DNA of 64,000 nucleotides from Pseudoalteromonas galatheae (GTDB lineage: Bacteria > Pseudomonadota > Gammaproteobacteria > Enterobacterales > Alteromonadaceae), in contig NZ_PNCO02000001.1 in NCBI RefSeq assembly GCF_005886105.2, positions 989,001 through 1,053,000 of the forward strand. The letters are read 5' to 3'. Shown piece after piece: positions 1 to 7,834 of the stretch. Positions within the stretch are counted from its first letter, which is position 1. Each line of letters opens with the position of its first letter. Under the pieces are notes generated by a model that was not told the origin of the DNA, made no database searches, and saw only the letters and a program-made list of their open reading frames with translations. Made by a program: the position numbers and the translations under genes.

Positions 1-451
1 CAAAGCCATGTGCTTTTAAATAATTCTCGGAAAGTTGATCGGCCGCAACCGCGACAACATACTGTTTAATTCTCCATATTTCCCATGCTTGCTCATTTGC
101 AATATCCGCGCGTTTATAAAATGCGATCTTTAGCTGGCAAAGCGGTGCAATCCACACATGATTTTCTTCACGCTGCTCTGTTCTGGCGATAGAGTACAGC
201 AACGAATAAGGGGACTTTTCTGAAAAAGCCTTAGCGCGAGTCCATGGTACCATATAGATCTGATAGCCTAGTTCTGCCTCCCACATAATTAAGCGCACGA
301 TGTCGGTCGCAAGCCCTGTGATGGAGCCATTCTTTTGCTCTATTTGGTAAGGGGGAAAATGCTCGGTATAGATATCTACTTTTGCTGGCGTTGCGGCTAA
401 GACACTGAAGATACTAGATAACCCTATAACGCTCCCAATTAAATACTGCAT
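1..451 (-). CDS. Periplasmic solute-binding protein (SBP_bac_3-like), truncated by window edge
   Basis: I translated this frame directly: an ATG at 451 reads leftward without a stop to the first base, giving about 150 residues. The N-terminus has a short hydrophobic signal-like segment ending near A-A-T-P-A, then strand and motif order typical of the periplasmic amino-acid-binding fold: VDIYTEHFPPYQ, then NGSITGLATDIVR, then VPWTRAKAF. The Y/F-x-P-P-[YF] and G-x-x-x-D/E-[IL] pattern is characteristic of SBP_bac_3 proteins, many of which in Alteromonadales are orphan binding proteins without a transporter. The ligand cannot be told. It is transcribed away from the PagL-like gene, with 180 bases between them. 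The rest of the gene lies outside the window. Confidence 0.75.
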   Translation of the reverse strand, partial: MQYLIGSVIGLSSIFSVLAATPAKVDIYTEHFPPYQIEQKNGSITGLATDIVRLIMWEAELGYQIYMVPWTRAKAFSEKSPYSLLYSIARTEQREENHVWIAPLCQLKIAFYKRADIANEQAWEIWRIKQYVVAVAADQLSENYLKAHGF

Positions 452-631
452 ACCACATTCTCAAGATCGTTTTTAATAGTATAACTCATAATTTGTTATT
501 GGTTTTAGTTAAATTAATGTACCGATTAAAACTCTAAATTGGTGCTTTAGTGGCAATTATTATGTGGTTCTTTGGTGTCTTTTAAGAATTAAATAACGGC
601 GTAGAATGACTTTTACCGTAGAGGAGTCGTT

Positions 632-1147
632 ATGCGATTAGTTTTATTATTACTTATGCTGTTTGCGTCTACTTACTCACATGCTAATGAAGTTGCGGTT
701 GATTATGTGGTAGGCGAAGGTGATGTAAAGGGGCTGAGGCTTGGGTATCGCCCTTTGTGTTATAAATTAGCGGATTATGGCTTTGGTGAAAGCACTTATG
801 TTTATTTTGAGCTCAGCACCAATTATTGGGAATACGGCAACCCAACACGCTCAGATACGACATTCGCGATCGCCTTGTCACCCGTACTCAGTGTTCCACT
901 GACCGAGTTTGCTGGAAAACCAGTAAATTTTGAGTTCGGGATTGGCATGACCTACGTCAGTGATACCCGATTTGCAGGTAAAGACATTGGTGTTCACTAT
1001 CAGTTTGAAGACCGTATTGGACTTAGTGTTAATTTGAACCCCAGTACTAAAGTTGGAATCCGATATCTGCATTATTCTAATGCTGGTTTGAGCGACCACA
1101 ACCCCGGTCTTGATTTTTTTAATGTGTTCTACGTTAAGCGGTTTTAA
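632..1147 (+). CDS. PagL-like lipid A 3-O-deacylase / acyloxyacyl hydrolase
   Basis: A 171-residue protein with a signal peptide (residues 1 to about 18, ending SHA) and alternating beta-barrel strands. The C-terminus carries the PagL hallmark H-x-S-N-A-G (H147, S149), followed 12 residues later by D161 at the position where Pseudomonas PagL has its catalytic Glu (His126/Ser128/Glu140 there). PagL-family enzymes sit in the outer membrane and remove the 3-linked acyl chain of lipid A. The length matches the family (about 150-175 aa). The start is supported by GAGGAG 6 bases upstream. It is probably a single-gene unit. The Asp-for-Glu change is the one odd point: activity is plausible but not certain. 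Confidence 0.75.
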   Translation: MRLVLLLLMLFASTYSHANEVAVDYVVGEGDVKGLRLGYRPLCYKLADYGFGESTYVYFELSTNYWEYGNPTRSDTTFAIALSPVLSVPLTEFAGKPVNFEFGIGMTYVSDTRFAGKDIGVHYQFEDRIGLSVNLNPSTKVGIRYLHYSNAGLSDHNPGLDFFNVFYVKRF

Positions 1148-1316
1148 CGCTTAATTGCATTGAGTTAGTTTTATCTCCCTTTGTGATTTCAAGGATGAAA
1201 TTTTTTCTTTATAGAGTTCCAGTATCCAAGATAATAGAATGCAGTTAAACGCTTGACCTAAACTAAGGTTTAGGAATTAGGGTTCTGCGTAAATCAATAA
1301 TAATTAAGGAACATCA

Positions 1317-2552
1317 ATGGAGAATAGCTCTGCAATCGAGCGGTTAAAGCGCTTTACACCTTTAGTTTGGGTAATGCTTGTTGGTAACTTTTTCGTCCGT
1401 GCTAGTTACTATATGGTATGGCCATTTTTAGCTGTTATTCTTTACGAAAATTATGGGCTGAGTGCAACAGAGGTCGGTTTATTGCTGACGGTGTCAGCAA
1501 CTTTCGCAGTATTTTTGGGGTTTTATACGGGGAATCTCGCAGACCGTTTCGGTCGCACCAAAATGCTCTATACGGCGGTGTTTGTTGGTGTGATTTCCTT
1601 TTCACTGTTGGCGGTGGCCGAGTCGTTGTGGTTGTTTGCAACCTCTGTGTTCTTAGCTTGTCTACCCAGAACGCTCTGGGATGCGCCCAGTAAAGCATTA
1701 CTTACAGAAGAGCTTGCTGACGCGAAAGACAGAGAGCTTGCATTGCATTTACTCTATTTCCTCGTGAATGTGGGAGCTGCTTTAGGGCCATTATACGGTT
1801 TATGGGCAGGGCTCAATGGTGAGCAGTTTAGTTTTATTTACACTGGCATTTCGTATATTGGTTTGTTGCTCGCATTGCTTTACTTTAGACCTAAAATGAG
1901 TGAAGTGCAGACTTTCGCTTTGCAGTCTGCCGCTCAGTCGGTACCGAAGTTTGCAAAATGGCTGGGGATCTTGCGAAAAGATAAAGTCTTTTTAATAGTA
2001 CTAATCGCTACAACCTTAGTTTATTTAGTCTATGCGCAATGCGACTCTAGCTTAGTGCAGTATTTGACACGTGCAGAGGTCCCAGATCTGGCTTGGTTAA
2101 TTTCTAGCTTAATTATCGCAAATTCTAGTGTGATCATCGTTTGTCAGTTTCCATTACTACATCTGATGCGTAATTGGCGTATTGAAAATAGGCTCTATGC
2201 GGGTGGCGTGATATTGATCATTTCACAAGTCATGATGGCCTTAAATGATGTGCAAAATATCTGGGGATGGATTGCAGCGATGATGGTGTTGAGTTTGAGC
2301 GAAGCGATTATGTTTACTAACATCAATGTCTATATTGACAGGTTGGCACCAGATAACCTGAAAGCTAGCTATTTTGGTGCTGCTGGCTTGTGTTCATTAG
2401 GGTATGCATTAGCACCCATTTTAGGTGGACTTATATTAGATTTTTACTCCGGCATGATGCTGTTTATCATCATGACCCTAGTATCTATCACCGCGCTTGG
2501 GTTTTATCGCATTGCTGAGCTGAGACCTAAGGCTGCTGCCGAAATTCTATAA
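1317..2552 (+). CDS. MFS transporter
   Basis: A 411-residue, strongly hydrophobic protein with about 12 predicted membrane segments. Between segments 2 and 3 it has the major facilitator loop motif, G-N-L-A-D-R-F-G-R-T (about residues 76-85), the standard G-x-L-a-D-r-x-G-r-[kr] signature. A PSKALLTEEL stretch after segment 4 resembles drug/sugar efflux members, but the substrate cannot be inferred. The start ATG follows AAGGA by 5 bases. It stands alone: the upstream gene ends 169 bases before it and the downstream intergenic region carries a repeat element. A multidrug or metabolite exporter is the likeliest role. Confidence 0.8.
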   Translation: MENSSAIERLKRFTPLVWVMLVGNFFVRASYYMVWPFLAVILYENYGLSATEVGLLLTVSATFAVFLGFYTGNLADRFGRTKMLYTAVFVGVISFSLLAVAESLWLFATSVFLACLPRTLWDAPSKALLTEELADAKDRELALHLLYFLVNVGAALGPLYGLWAGLNGEQFSFIYTGISYIGLLLALLYFRPKMSEVQTFALQSAAQSVPKFAKWLGILRKDKVFLIVLIATTLVYLVYAQCDSSLVQYLTRAEVPDLAWLISSLIIANSSVIIVCQFPLLHLMRNWRIENRLYAGGVILIISQVMMALNDVQNIWGWIAAMMVLSLSEAIMFTNINVYIDRLAPDNLKASYFGAAGLCSLGYALAPILGGLILDFYSGMMLFIIMTLVSITALGFYRIAELRPKAAAEIL

Positions 2553-2610
2553 CACTATTAGGGTCTGGTTAGCTTTCAAGTTTGCTTTTTACAGTCGTTT
2601 GATTGCTATT

Positions 2611-2855
2611 TAACCTGAGGTTTGGATAAGGAATGTTCCAACTCATTGTTGCTAAAGCAAAACTTAGTTTTTTCCTTGTCTAGCCAGAGAGTTTTAGGGA
2701 TAACACCGCTTCCGCGTCCTGCTCTCGCTGAGGTACCTACATCCTGTAGGCAAGGCGAATTTACGCACCAATAGCTGGCTATTGGAAGTGAATTCAACGC
2801 AGTTAGCGCTAAAACTAGCTGCTAGAAAGGCATTAATTATTCGCAGCTCAGGTTA
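2611..2855. repeat. MITE-like intergenic repeat with terminal inverted repeats (copy 1)
   Basis: The block is bounded by TAACCTGAG (2611-2619) and its exact inverse CTCAGGTTA (2847-2855). It contains an internal hairpin CCAATAGCTGGCTATTGG and a module (about 2705-2752) that recurs, inverted, at about 57087-57133: both read as CCGCGTCCTGCT-type core next to GAGGTACCTAC/AAGGTACCTAT. It has no credible coding content; a 63-codon frame on the minus strand is just a reading of the repeat. It fits a non-autonomous miniature element or a structured extragenic repeat. Confidence 0.6.
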
Positions 2856-3030
2856 TTTCTATGTAAGTCAGACGCTAAAGACTTTGTGCTCCAGCAAAGT
2901 CACCTTACTCCAGCTCCCTATTAGGTAACACGGTAGAAATGTCAATCATGCATTGCGGTTAAACTCCGCTCTGGAGAACAAAAATCAAATGGACCCTACT
3001 CAGTCAAAGCCAGATCCACCTAAATGTAAA

Positions 3031-3054
3031 AGAGTGGGGTAAGTCCGCCACTCT
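3031..3054 (-). terminator. Rho-independent terminator of the lipoprotein gene
   Basis: The inverted repeat AGAGTGG / CCACTCT (7 bp stem, 10-base loop) is followed on the minus strand by a short T run. It lies 11 bases past the stop codon of the minus-strand lipoprotein gene. Confidence 0.6.
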
Positions 3055-3065
3055 GTTGTAGATGA

Positions 3066-3725
3066 TTAATATTCTAAAACTGTACTCATTAAACCCGTTT
3101 CGCCCACTACGAGTAGATATGAGCGGTCAAATGAAGCATTACAAAGACTAATAACTTCGTCACCCATCATGATATCTTCATTGCAGTTTTCCACTTGATA
3201 CCAGCCGCTCACTTCACCTCTTTTAAATTCAATGTCAGCGCCGTTTATAGTGAGAGTCATTGTTTTGGAAGCGAGCACGCGCACAGTAAATTTATTGTCG
3301 TGGTTGTTTTTAGATGCTTTAACAACTTTGATATCTAGGGTGTCATTGCTATTTTGCATTACAACAAAGTGATAGTCCTGATCATAGCTTATTTTCACTT
3401 CTTCTTGTTCGTCCATCCCCACTTTGTTCACCGACTTTGCATAAAAGCTGATAGTTCTATTTACGTTATGCTCGTGGGTGACTTTACTTGGCTCAGAGCC
3501 CGATATTAGGGTTTTTACATGGTATTTATCGTCGGAAACGTTGCGTTTATCGCCATCCACTTCAGTGTTTGCCAAGTGAAAAGCAATTTCATAATCGGTG
3601 GCGTTGACTAAGTTATATTTATTCTTGGCGATATCTGACCCGAAATTTGCGGTTTCAAGATCTTCTGATGAGCAAGCAATGGCTAAAAATGAGAGTGTAG
3701 CAGCAGTCAGTAAACGAAAATTCAT
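3066..3725 (-). CDS. Hypothetical lipoprotein
   Basis: A 219-residue protein with a clear lipoprotein signal: MNFRLLTAATLSFLAIAC, lipobox A-I-A-C at Cys18, then SSED. The mature part is hydrophilic and predicted beta-rich, with a Cys pair near the C-terminus (VENCNED, ISLCNAS) that could form a disulfide. No family is recognised. The +2 to +4 residues (SSE) do not give a strong inner-membrane retention signal, so outer-membrane sorting is likely. The ATG follows GGAGATCACCC-type sequence (GGAG). The gene is monocistronic, with a hairpin terminator just beyond its stop. About 270 bases of AT-rich spacer with no recognised feature separate it from the divergent ABC gene. Confidence 0.7.
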   Translation of the reverse strand: MNFRLLTAATLSFLAIACSSEDLETANFGSDIAKNKYNLVNATDYEIAFHLANTEVDGDKRNVSDDKYHVKTLISGSEPSKVTHEHNVNRTISFYAKSVNKVGMDEQEEVKISYDQDYHFVVMQNSNDTLDIKVVKASKNNHDNKFTVRVLASKTMTLTINGADIEFKRGEVSGWYQVENCNEDIMMGDEVISLCNASFDRSYLLVVGETGLMSTVLEY

Positions 3726-3999
3726 GGGTGATCTCCTTTATCAATATTTAGAATGTGGGCTTTCTCTTAGCGATTTCGGAGCAAGAATATCGGATTGAGA
3801 AACGTAGAGTTACTTTATGGTGTTTAAAAGGTGTTAGAAATTGTAGTGTGTAAGGCTTTGTTACAAAATAAGGCGTGTATTTGCCAAGGTTTTCCGTTCT
3901 AACTAGGTGATAAATATTGGCTTTTGTAATAGTTTAAGCTTTATGACAATTACATTTTTAAACATAAATCTCTAGTTGGATTTATAGTTGTAGAGCAAA

Positions 4000-4593
4000 A
4001 TGATAACGATAAAATCTTTAAGTAAAAGTTTCTCTAAAGAAGTGCTGTTTGACAACTATTCACAACAGTTTGACCATGATAGGATTTGTTTAGCGGCACC
4101 GAATGGCGTAGGGAAAACCACCTTACTGTGTATGATTGCTGGGCTTGATGATGCGTTCAATGGCGATATTCTATTACAAGGTAAAAAAATCGATAAGCGC
4201 CAAACACTTGTTGCACTTGCGTCAGACAACATTCCCTTTCCTGCTTTTTTGCGTGCAAAAGAGCTATTAACTCTCACATCAACCGCATGGCAATGTGATT
4301 TTCCTTCTCAGCTTGTAAACGACTTCCAGTTTGAAGCCTTTTTAACGACGCGCTACGCGGATCTCTCCTCTGGTAACAAAAAGAAGCTTCAGCTTATTAA
4401 TGCTTTGATGCGTAACCCCCCTTATTTATTGCTTGATGAGCCCACTGCGGCTTTGGACGCGGCAGGTTGCGAGTATATCGTTGAGTTGACGCAAAACTAC
4501 GCAGGTATGGTGCTGATGACAAGTCATGAGCCCGAACCATTTTTACAAGTCGGGTTTCATTCTGTTCCTTTAGCACCGAAGCTGGGTGGTTAA
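4000..4593 (+). CDS. Small ABC transporter ATPase subunit
   Basis: A 197-residue ABC ATPase domain. Walker A is A-P-N-G-V-G-K-T-T (about residues 33-41; the usual first Gly is Ala), the signature is L-S-S-G-N-K-K-K-L (the last conserved Gln/Arg is replaced), Walker B is Y-L-L-L-D-E-P-T-A-A-L-D, and the switch His is in MTSHE. It is shorter than typical ABC exporters (about 220-300 aa). It is followed immediately by a membrane protein with which it presumably forms an ABC-2-like exporter. Substrate unknown. The relaxed Walker A and signature suggest a divergent subfamily but leave the catalytic residues (K39, D-E) in place. Confidence 0.85.
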   Translation: MITIKSLSKSFSKEVLFDNYSQQFDHDRICLAAPNGVGKTTLLCMIAGLDDAFNGDILLQGKKIDKRQTLVALASDNIPFPAFLRAKELLTLTSTAWQCDFPSQLVNDFQFEAFLTTRYADLSSGNKKKLQLINALMRNPPYLLLDEPTAALDAAGCEYIVELTQNYAGMVLMTSHEPEPFLQVGFHSVPLAPKLGG

Positions 4594-4594
4594 A

Positions 4595-5668
4595 ATGTTT
4601 TATTACTACAACTACAGAAAAACGTCACTTACTTTGTCGCTGCAGGCGATAGGCCAGCAACTTCAACAATTTGGCTTGATGATAGCTGCGCTGTTTCAAA
4701 TCTATCTGCTAGGTTTTATCGCAATACTATTTATGGGTATAGGTAAAATAGTTGAAAGTGATAGTCCAGTGGCGCAGGTACAAATTGCATGGGGGTTACT
4801 TGCGGCGCAAAGCTTTATTCTATTTGTGTTTCGAGATGCGGTTTTGGATAACGCGCACAGAAGTTACCACCACACGATCCTGCATCGTGCCATCCATCAA
4901 AAAGTGGCGGATGGATTGTCGGTACTTGTTGTTCACCCTTTATTATTGATGACGCTAATTCTCTGCTATTCAATTGGAATTGAGAAAATCACACAAGCGT
5001 GGCAATTACTGCTTTTTGCGGTGACGCAATTCTTCGTTGCCCTTTGCTTTGTCTATCGGCCTTTGGGGACCAGTATTGGGTTATTGATAACGGCAATTAT
5101 CAGTTTTGCTGTTATCGAAATCACTTGGTATTTGGTTACTGTAAACTTAATAGCGTTCGGCTGTGCTGCGGTGCTACCACGTAAAGTGACGTTATCGGTA
5201 ATGGTTAAAGGATTGACGACGTTTTGGTTGAGCTTTGCTTACAATCACTACTTTGTGCTGCTATGGCGTATTGTGATGAGCGTGTTGGTGGTATGGTTTG
5301 GTGCGGTCTTAAGCACAGAGCGACCTGATCTAAAAGCAAATTATGTTCCGGGACTGGTGACTCTAAATCTTTTATGGTGGTCGAGTCTTGCAATTGATCT
5401 CAAGCCTGAAATCTACGATCGTGCTGCATATTGGTTAAGTATAGATAAGCTGCAACCAGCAAAGCGGAGTATCTGGACTATTGTGCTGACGGCTGCCGTC
5501 TGTTTTTCAGTGCCTGTCTATATGTTATTGGGACTGACTGTTGTGAGCCTGTTACCCTATGCATTTTTGCCGCTTTTGGTGTTAAGTGCATTAAAAGGTC
5601 CACAACATTTAGCCATGACTTGGCTCAGTACTTTAGTACTGAGCTATACAGCGTTTGTGCTTTGGTAA
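4595..5668 (+). CDS. Polytopic membrane protein, presumed permease partner of the ABC ATPase
   Basis: A highly hydrophobic protein of 357 residues from the ATG at 4595 (an in-frame GTG at 4586 would overlap the ATPase gene by 8 bases). I count roughly 9-10 possible membrane segments. The first lies about 20 residues after the start (LMIAALFQIYLLGFIAILF), the last at the C-terminus. No known permease family is recognised by eye. Its function as the transmembrane half of an ABC system is inferred only from the one-base spacing to the ATPase. It converges on the regulator gene, with 9 bases between the stop codons and no obvious terminator. Confidence 0.65.
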   Translation: MFYYYNYRKTSLTLSLQAIGQQLQQFGLMIAALFQIYLLGFIAILFMGIGKIVESDSPVAQVQIAWGLLAAQSFILFVFRDAVLDNAHRSYHHTILHRAIHQKVADGLSVLVVHPLLLMTLILCYSIGIEKITQAWQLLLFAVTQFFVALCFVYRPLGTSIGLLITAIISFAVIEITWYLVTVNLIAFGCAAVLPRKVTLSVMVKGLTTFWLSFAYNHYFVLLWRIVMSVLVVWFGAVLSTERPDLKANYVPGLVTLNLLWWSSLAIDLKPEIYDRAAYWLSIDKLQPAKRSIWTIVLTAAVCFSVPVYMLLGLTVVSLLPYAFLPLLVLSALKGPQHLAMTWLSTLVLSYTAFVLW

Positions 5669-5677
5669 TACCAACTG

Positions 5678-7684
5678 CTAATTTGCAGCTTCAGGTAGGC
5701 GAGTCAGTTTCTTGATATCGCCTTCGATACTCTCCATTTTCGCGATGAGCAGATTGCCAAGGGCGTCGATATCGTAGTGCCAGATCAGGTGGCCTACTTT
5801 TTTAAGTGTAGGCTGTTGCTCTGGCATCAATGTGAGTTGCCAGATGTAATCCTCTTTTGACCAAGCCGATTGCCAATAGATGTCGTTGCCGCGAATTCTT
5901 AAGTTACTAAATTGATTGGTTTGCTTTTGGTCTAGGGTATATTTATTTAATGCTTCTGAGTCGCTTTCGAAGAGCGTCTCGTACTCAAGTAGTAGGGTTT
6001 GTTGTAGCACAAACCAAGTTTGTCTTTTGGGGTGATAAAAGACAAAATTCGCTGCGCTTTGATGGCTGCTGATAAGCGCCCCAGACAAACTGTATTGATT
6101 TAAAGTTTCGCCGTCATAAGCCCATAGTGTCTGTTCATCAATCCAGCCCATGCTTTTGACAGGCTGACTCAGCTGAGAGTCGAACTGGGTGAGTGGGCGT
6201 TTTCGGTCGTATATCACTAAATTGTTATCACGGTTTGAGGCCAAATAGTTTAGCTCTGGACTCCATACTAAAAAGCCAACGTACTCATGCCCCTGATGAA
6301 AAGAAAGCTGGCTGATTTTATCATCGCGATAAAGATACACCTCGCATACGCCGCTGCGCCTAGACATAAATGCGGTTTCCCCCAAGCTGTTGGTCAGTGG
6401 CAGGTAATCGATGCTTGAGCTTGAAAATAAGGGGAGGTTGTCTCGGTCTTTAATATTAACTTGGAAGCTTTCTAATGCGGCAAAAATATCCCCATGTTGA
6501 TCGCTCGAAAAGCTTGTATAAAGGCCAATCTCCGTTTCTTTTATAGCGTGAATGTCACCGTCTCGAAAGTGCCGTGACAAGCTGCCATATTGACTCGCAA
6601 TCACGGCTTGATGATAAATATCAAATGCCACGGAAGTCACAGGGACAGGCCATTCTATATGAACCGTGCCATCGAGTGTTTGAAGTCTTGCCAGCCTCTG
6701 TTTATCTTGCACTAAGTAATAGGTTTTGCCTCCCCAACCTCGAATTGCCATTTTTAACTGCTCATTGGCTGCCAAAGCGAGTGGCAGTTTGACCATTTGA
6801 TGGGACTCTAGCCTGTAAAGGTGCGCTGCTTTGGCATTGTATTGGCCGAACGTTAAAATAAGTTCCTTATCATTTTTCCAAACAGGTTTAGTACCAACCT
6901 GGCAGGGAATAATTTGAGAACTGTGGAAAAATTGCCCCGCAGCAGTCATCACATGAAGTTGACAGCCACTGCCTTGATATTGCCAGAATGCTAGCTTATC
7001 TGAATCGGGGCTCCAACTTGGAAAGCTAATACGAGAGTCGAAATGGTGTGCATTTAATTGATAGCCTTGTTTGTTGGCAATCACAAGATGAGTAAAATCT
7101 TTAATGTAGGCGATGAGATCTTGGCTTTGGTGGGCATCAACGTCAAATTCAAGGCCTAGATCATGGCTAAGGCTCGAGGTTTCGTAGCGTGATGGTGTTT
7201 TTTCAGTCGGTGTTTGATTAAAAAAGGCGATTGCGCCAAAGCATAACACTGCCATAACGACGGCGCTAAAAGAGAAAAAGTGGGACTTGGTTATTGTTTT
7301 TACGGGTTTTATCGTATGCTGAGACACCTTATCATGGCTTGTAAGTGGCGCGATAAAGCGATAACCCCGTTTGGGGATAGTTTTGATATAAATCGGGTTT
7401 TTAGGGTCATCCCCAAGCACTTTTCGCAGTTTAGTTAGTAGCTGATAAAGGCTATTAGGTTCGACAACCGCGTGTTGCCATAGCTTCTCAGTAAGCCAAT
7501 ATTTCTCTAGTACTTCGTTATGATGCTCAATAAAAAGTGCGAGTAACCTTGCCATTTGTGGCTCAAGTTTTACGGTTTCTTGGCTTTGCCTATGTGTTAG
7601 GCAGTCTTGCTGGAGATCAAACTGCCAATGTCCAAAACAAACCATCTCTACTTCCTGTGCCTGCACGCTGAGTACCAATTTCAA
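5678..7684 (-). CDS. ToxR/CadC-type membrane-anchored winged-helix regulator with beta-propeller sensor
   Basis: A 668-residue protein. Residues about 15-110 form an OmpR/PhoB-type winged helix (E-P-Q-M-A-R-L-L-A-L-F, then N-S-L-Y-Q-L-L-T-K-L-R-K-V-L-G-D-D, then I-P-K-R-G-Y-R-F). A single membrane segment (FFSFSAVVMAVLCFGAIAFF, about 134-153) follows, then a large periplasmic domain with TolB/WD40-like repeats (SFPSWSPDSDKLAFW, LVWSPELNYLASN). This is the CadC/ToxR architecture: cytoplasmic DNA binding linked directly to periplasmic sensing. A second possible start is Met14. It is divergent from the DUF5916 gene across a 150-base spacer, which suggests it controls that gene; this is inference. 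Confidence 0.8.
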   Translation of the reverse strand: MKLVLSVQAQEVEMVCFGHWQFDLQQDCLTHRQSQETVKLEPQMARLLALFIEHHNEVLEKYWLTEKLWQHAVVEPNSLYQLLTKLRKVLGDDPKNPIYIKTIPKRGYRFIAPLTSHDKVSQHTIKPVKTITKSHFFSFSAVVMAVLCFGAIAFFNQTPTEKTPSRYETSSLSHDLGLEFDVDAHQSQDLIAYIKDFTHLVIANKQGYQLNAHHFDSRISFPSWSPDSDKLAFWQYQGSGCQLHVMTAAGQFFHSSQIIPCQVGTKPVWKNDKELILTFGQYNAKAAHLYRLESHQMVKLPLALAANEQLKMAIRGWGGKTYYLVQDKQRLARLQTLDGTVHIEWPVPVTSVAFDIYHQAVIASQYGSLSRHFRDGDIHAIKETEIGLYTSFSSDQHGDIFAALESFQVNIKDRDNLPLFSSSSIDYLPLTNSLGETAFMSRRSGVCEVYLYRDDKISQLSFHQGHEYVGFLVWSPELNYLASNRDNNLVIYDRKRPLTQFDSQLSQPVKSMGWIDEQTLWAYDGETLNQYSLSGALISSHQSAANFVFYHPKRQTWFVLQQTLLLEYETLFESDSEALNKYTLDQKQTNQFSNLRIRGNDIYWQSAWSKEDYIWQLTLMPEQQPTLKKVGHLIWHYDIDALGNLLIAKMESIEGDIKKLTRLPEAAN

Positions 7685-7834
7685 TAATCAAAGCCAATTG
7701 TTCCTATAACGTTAGCGTTTCTTAAGATTAAGTCAATGTTTATAAAGGTTAAGTCAGCTTTCTTCAGAAAAAGTTAAGAACTTTTTACGGCAAAGTTTGT
7801 TGCAATAGCAGGCATAACTCTGAGGAAAGTATGT

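Noticed and set aside
2606..2797. 63-codon minus-strand frame in the intergenic repeat
   Set aside because: It coincides with the MITE-like element and its core is shared with another intergenic copy at 57 kb; it is a by-product of the repeat.
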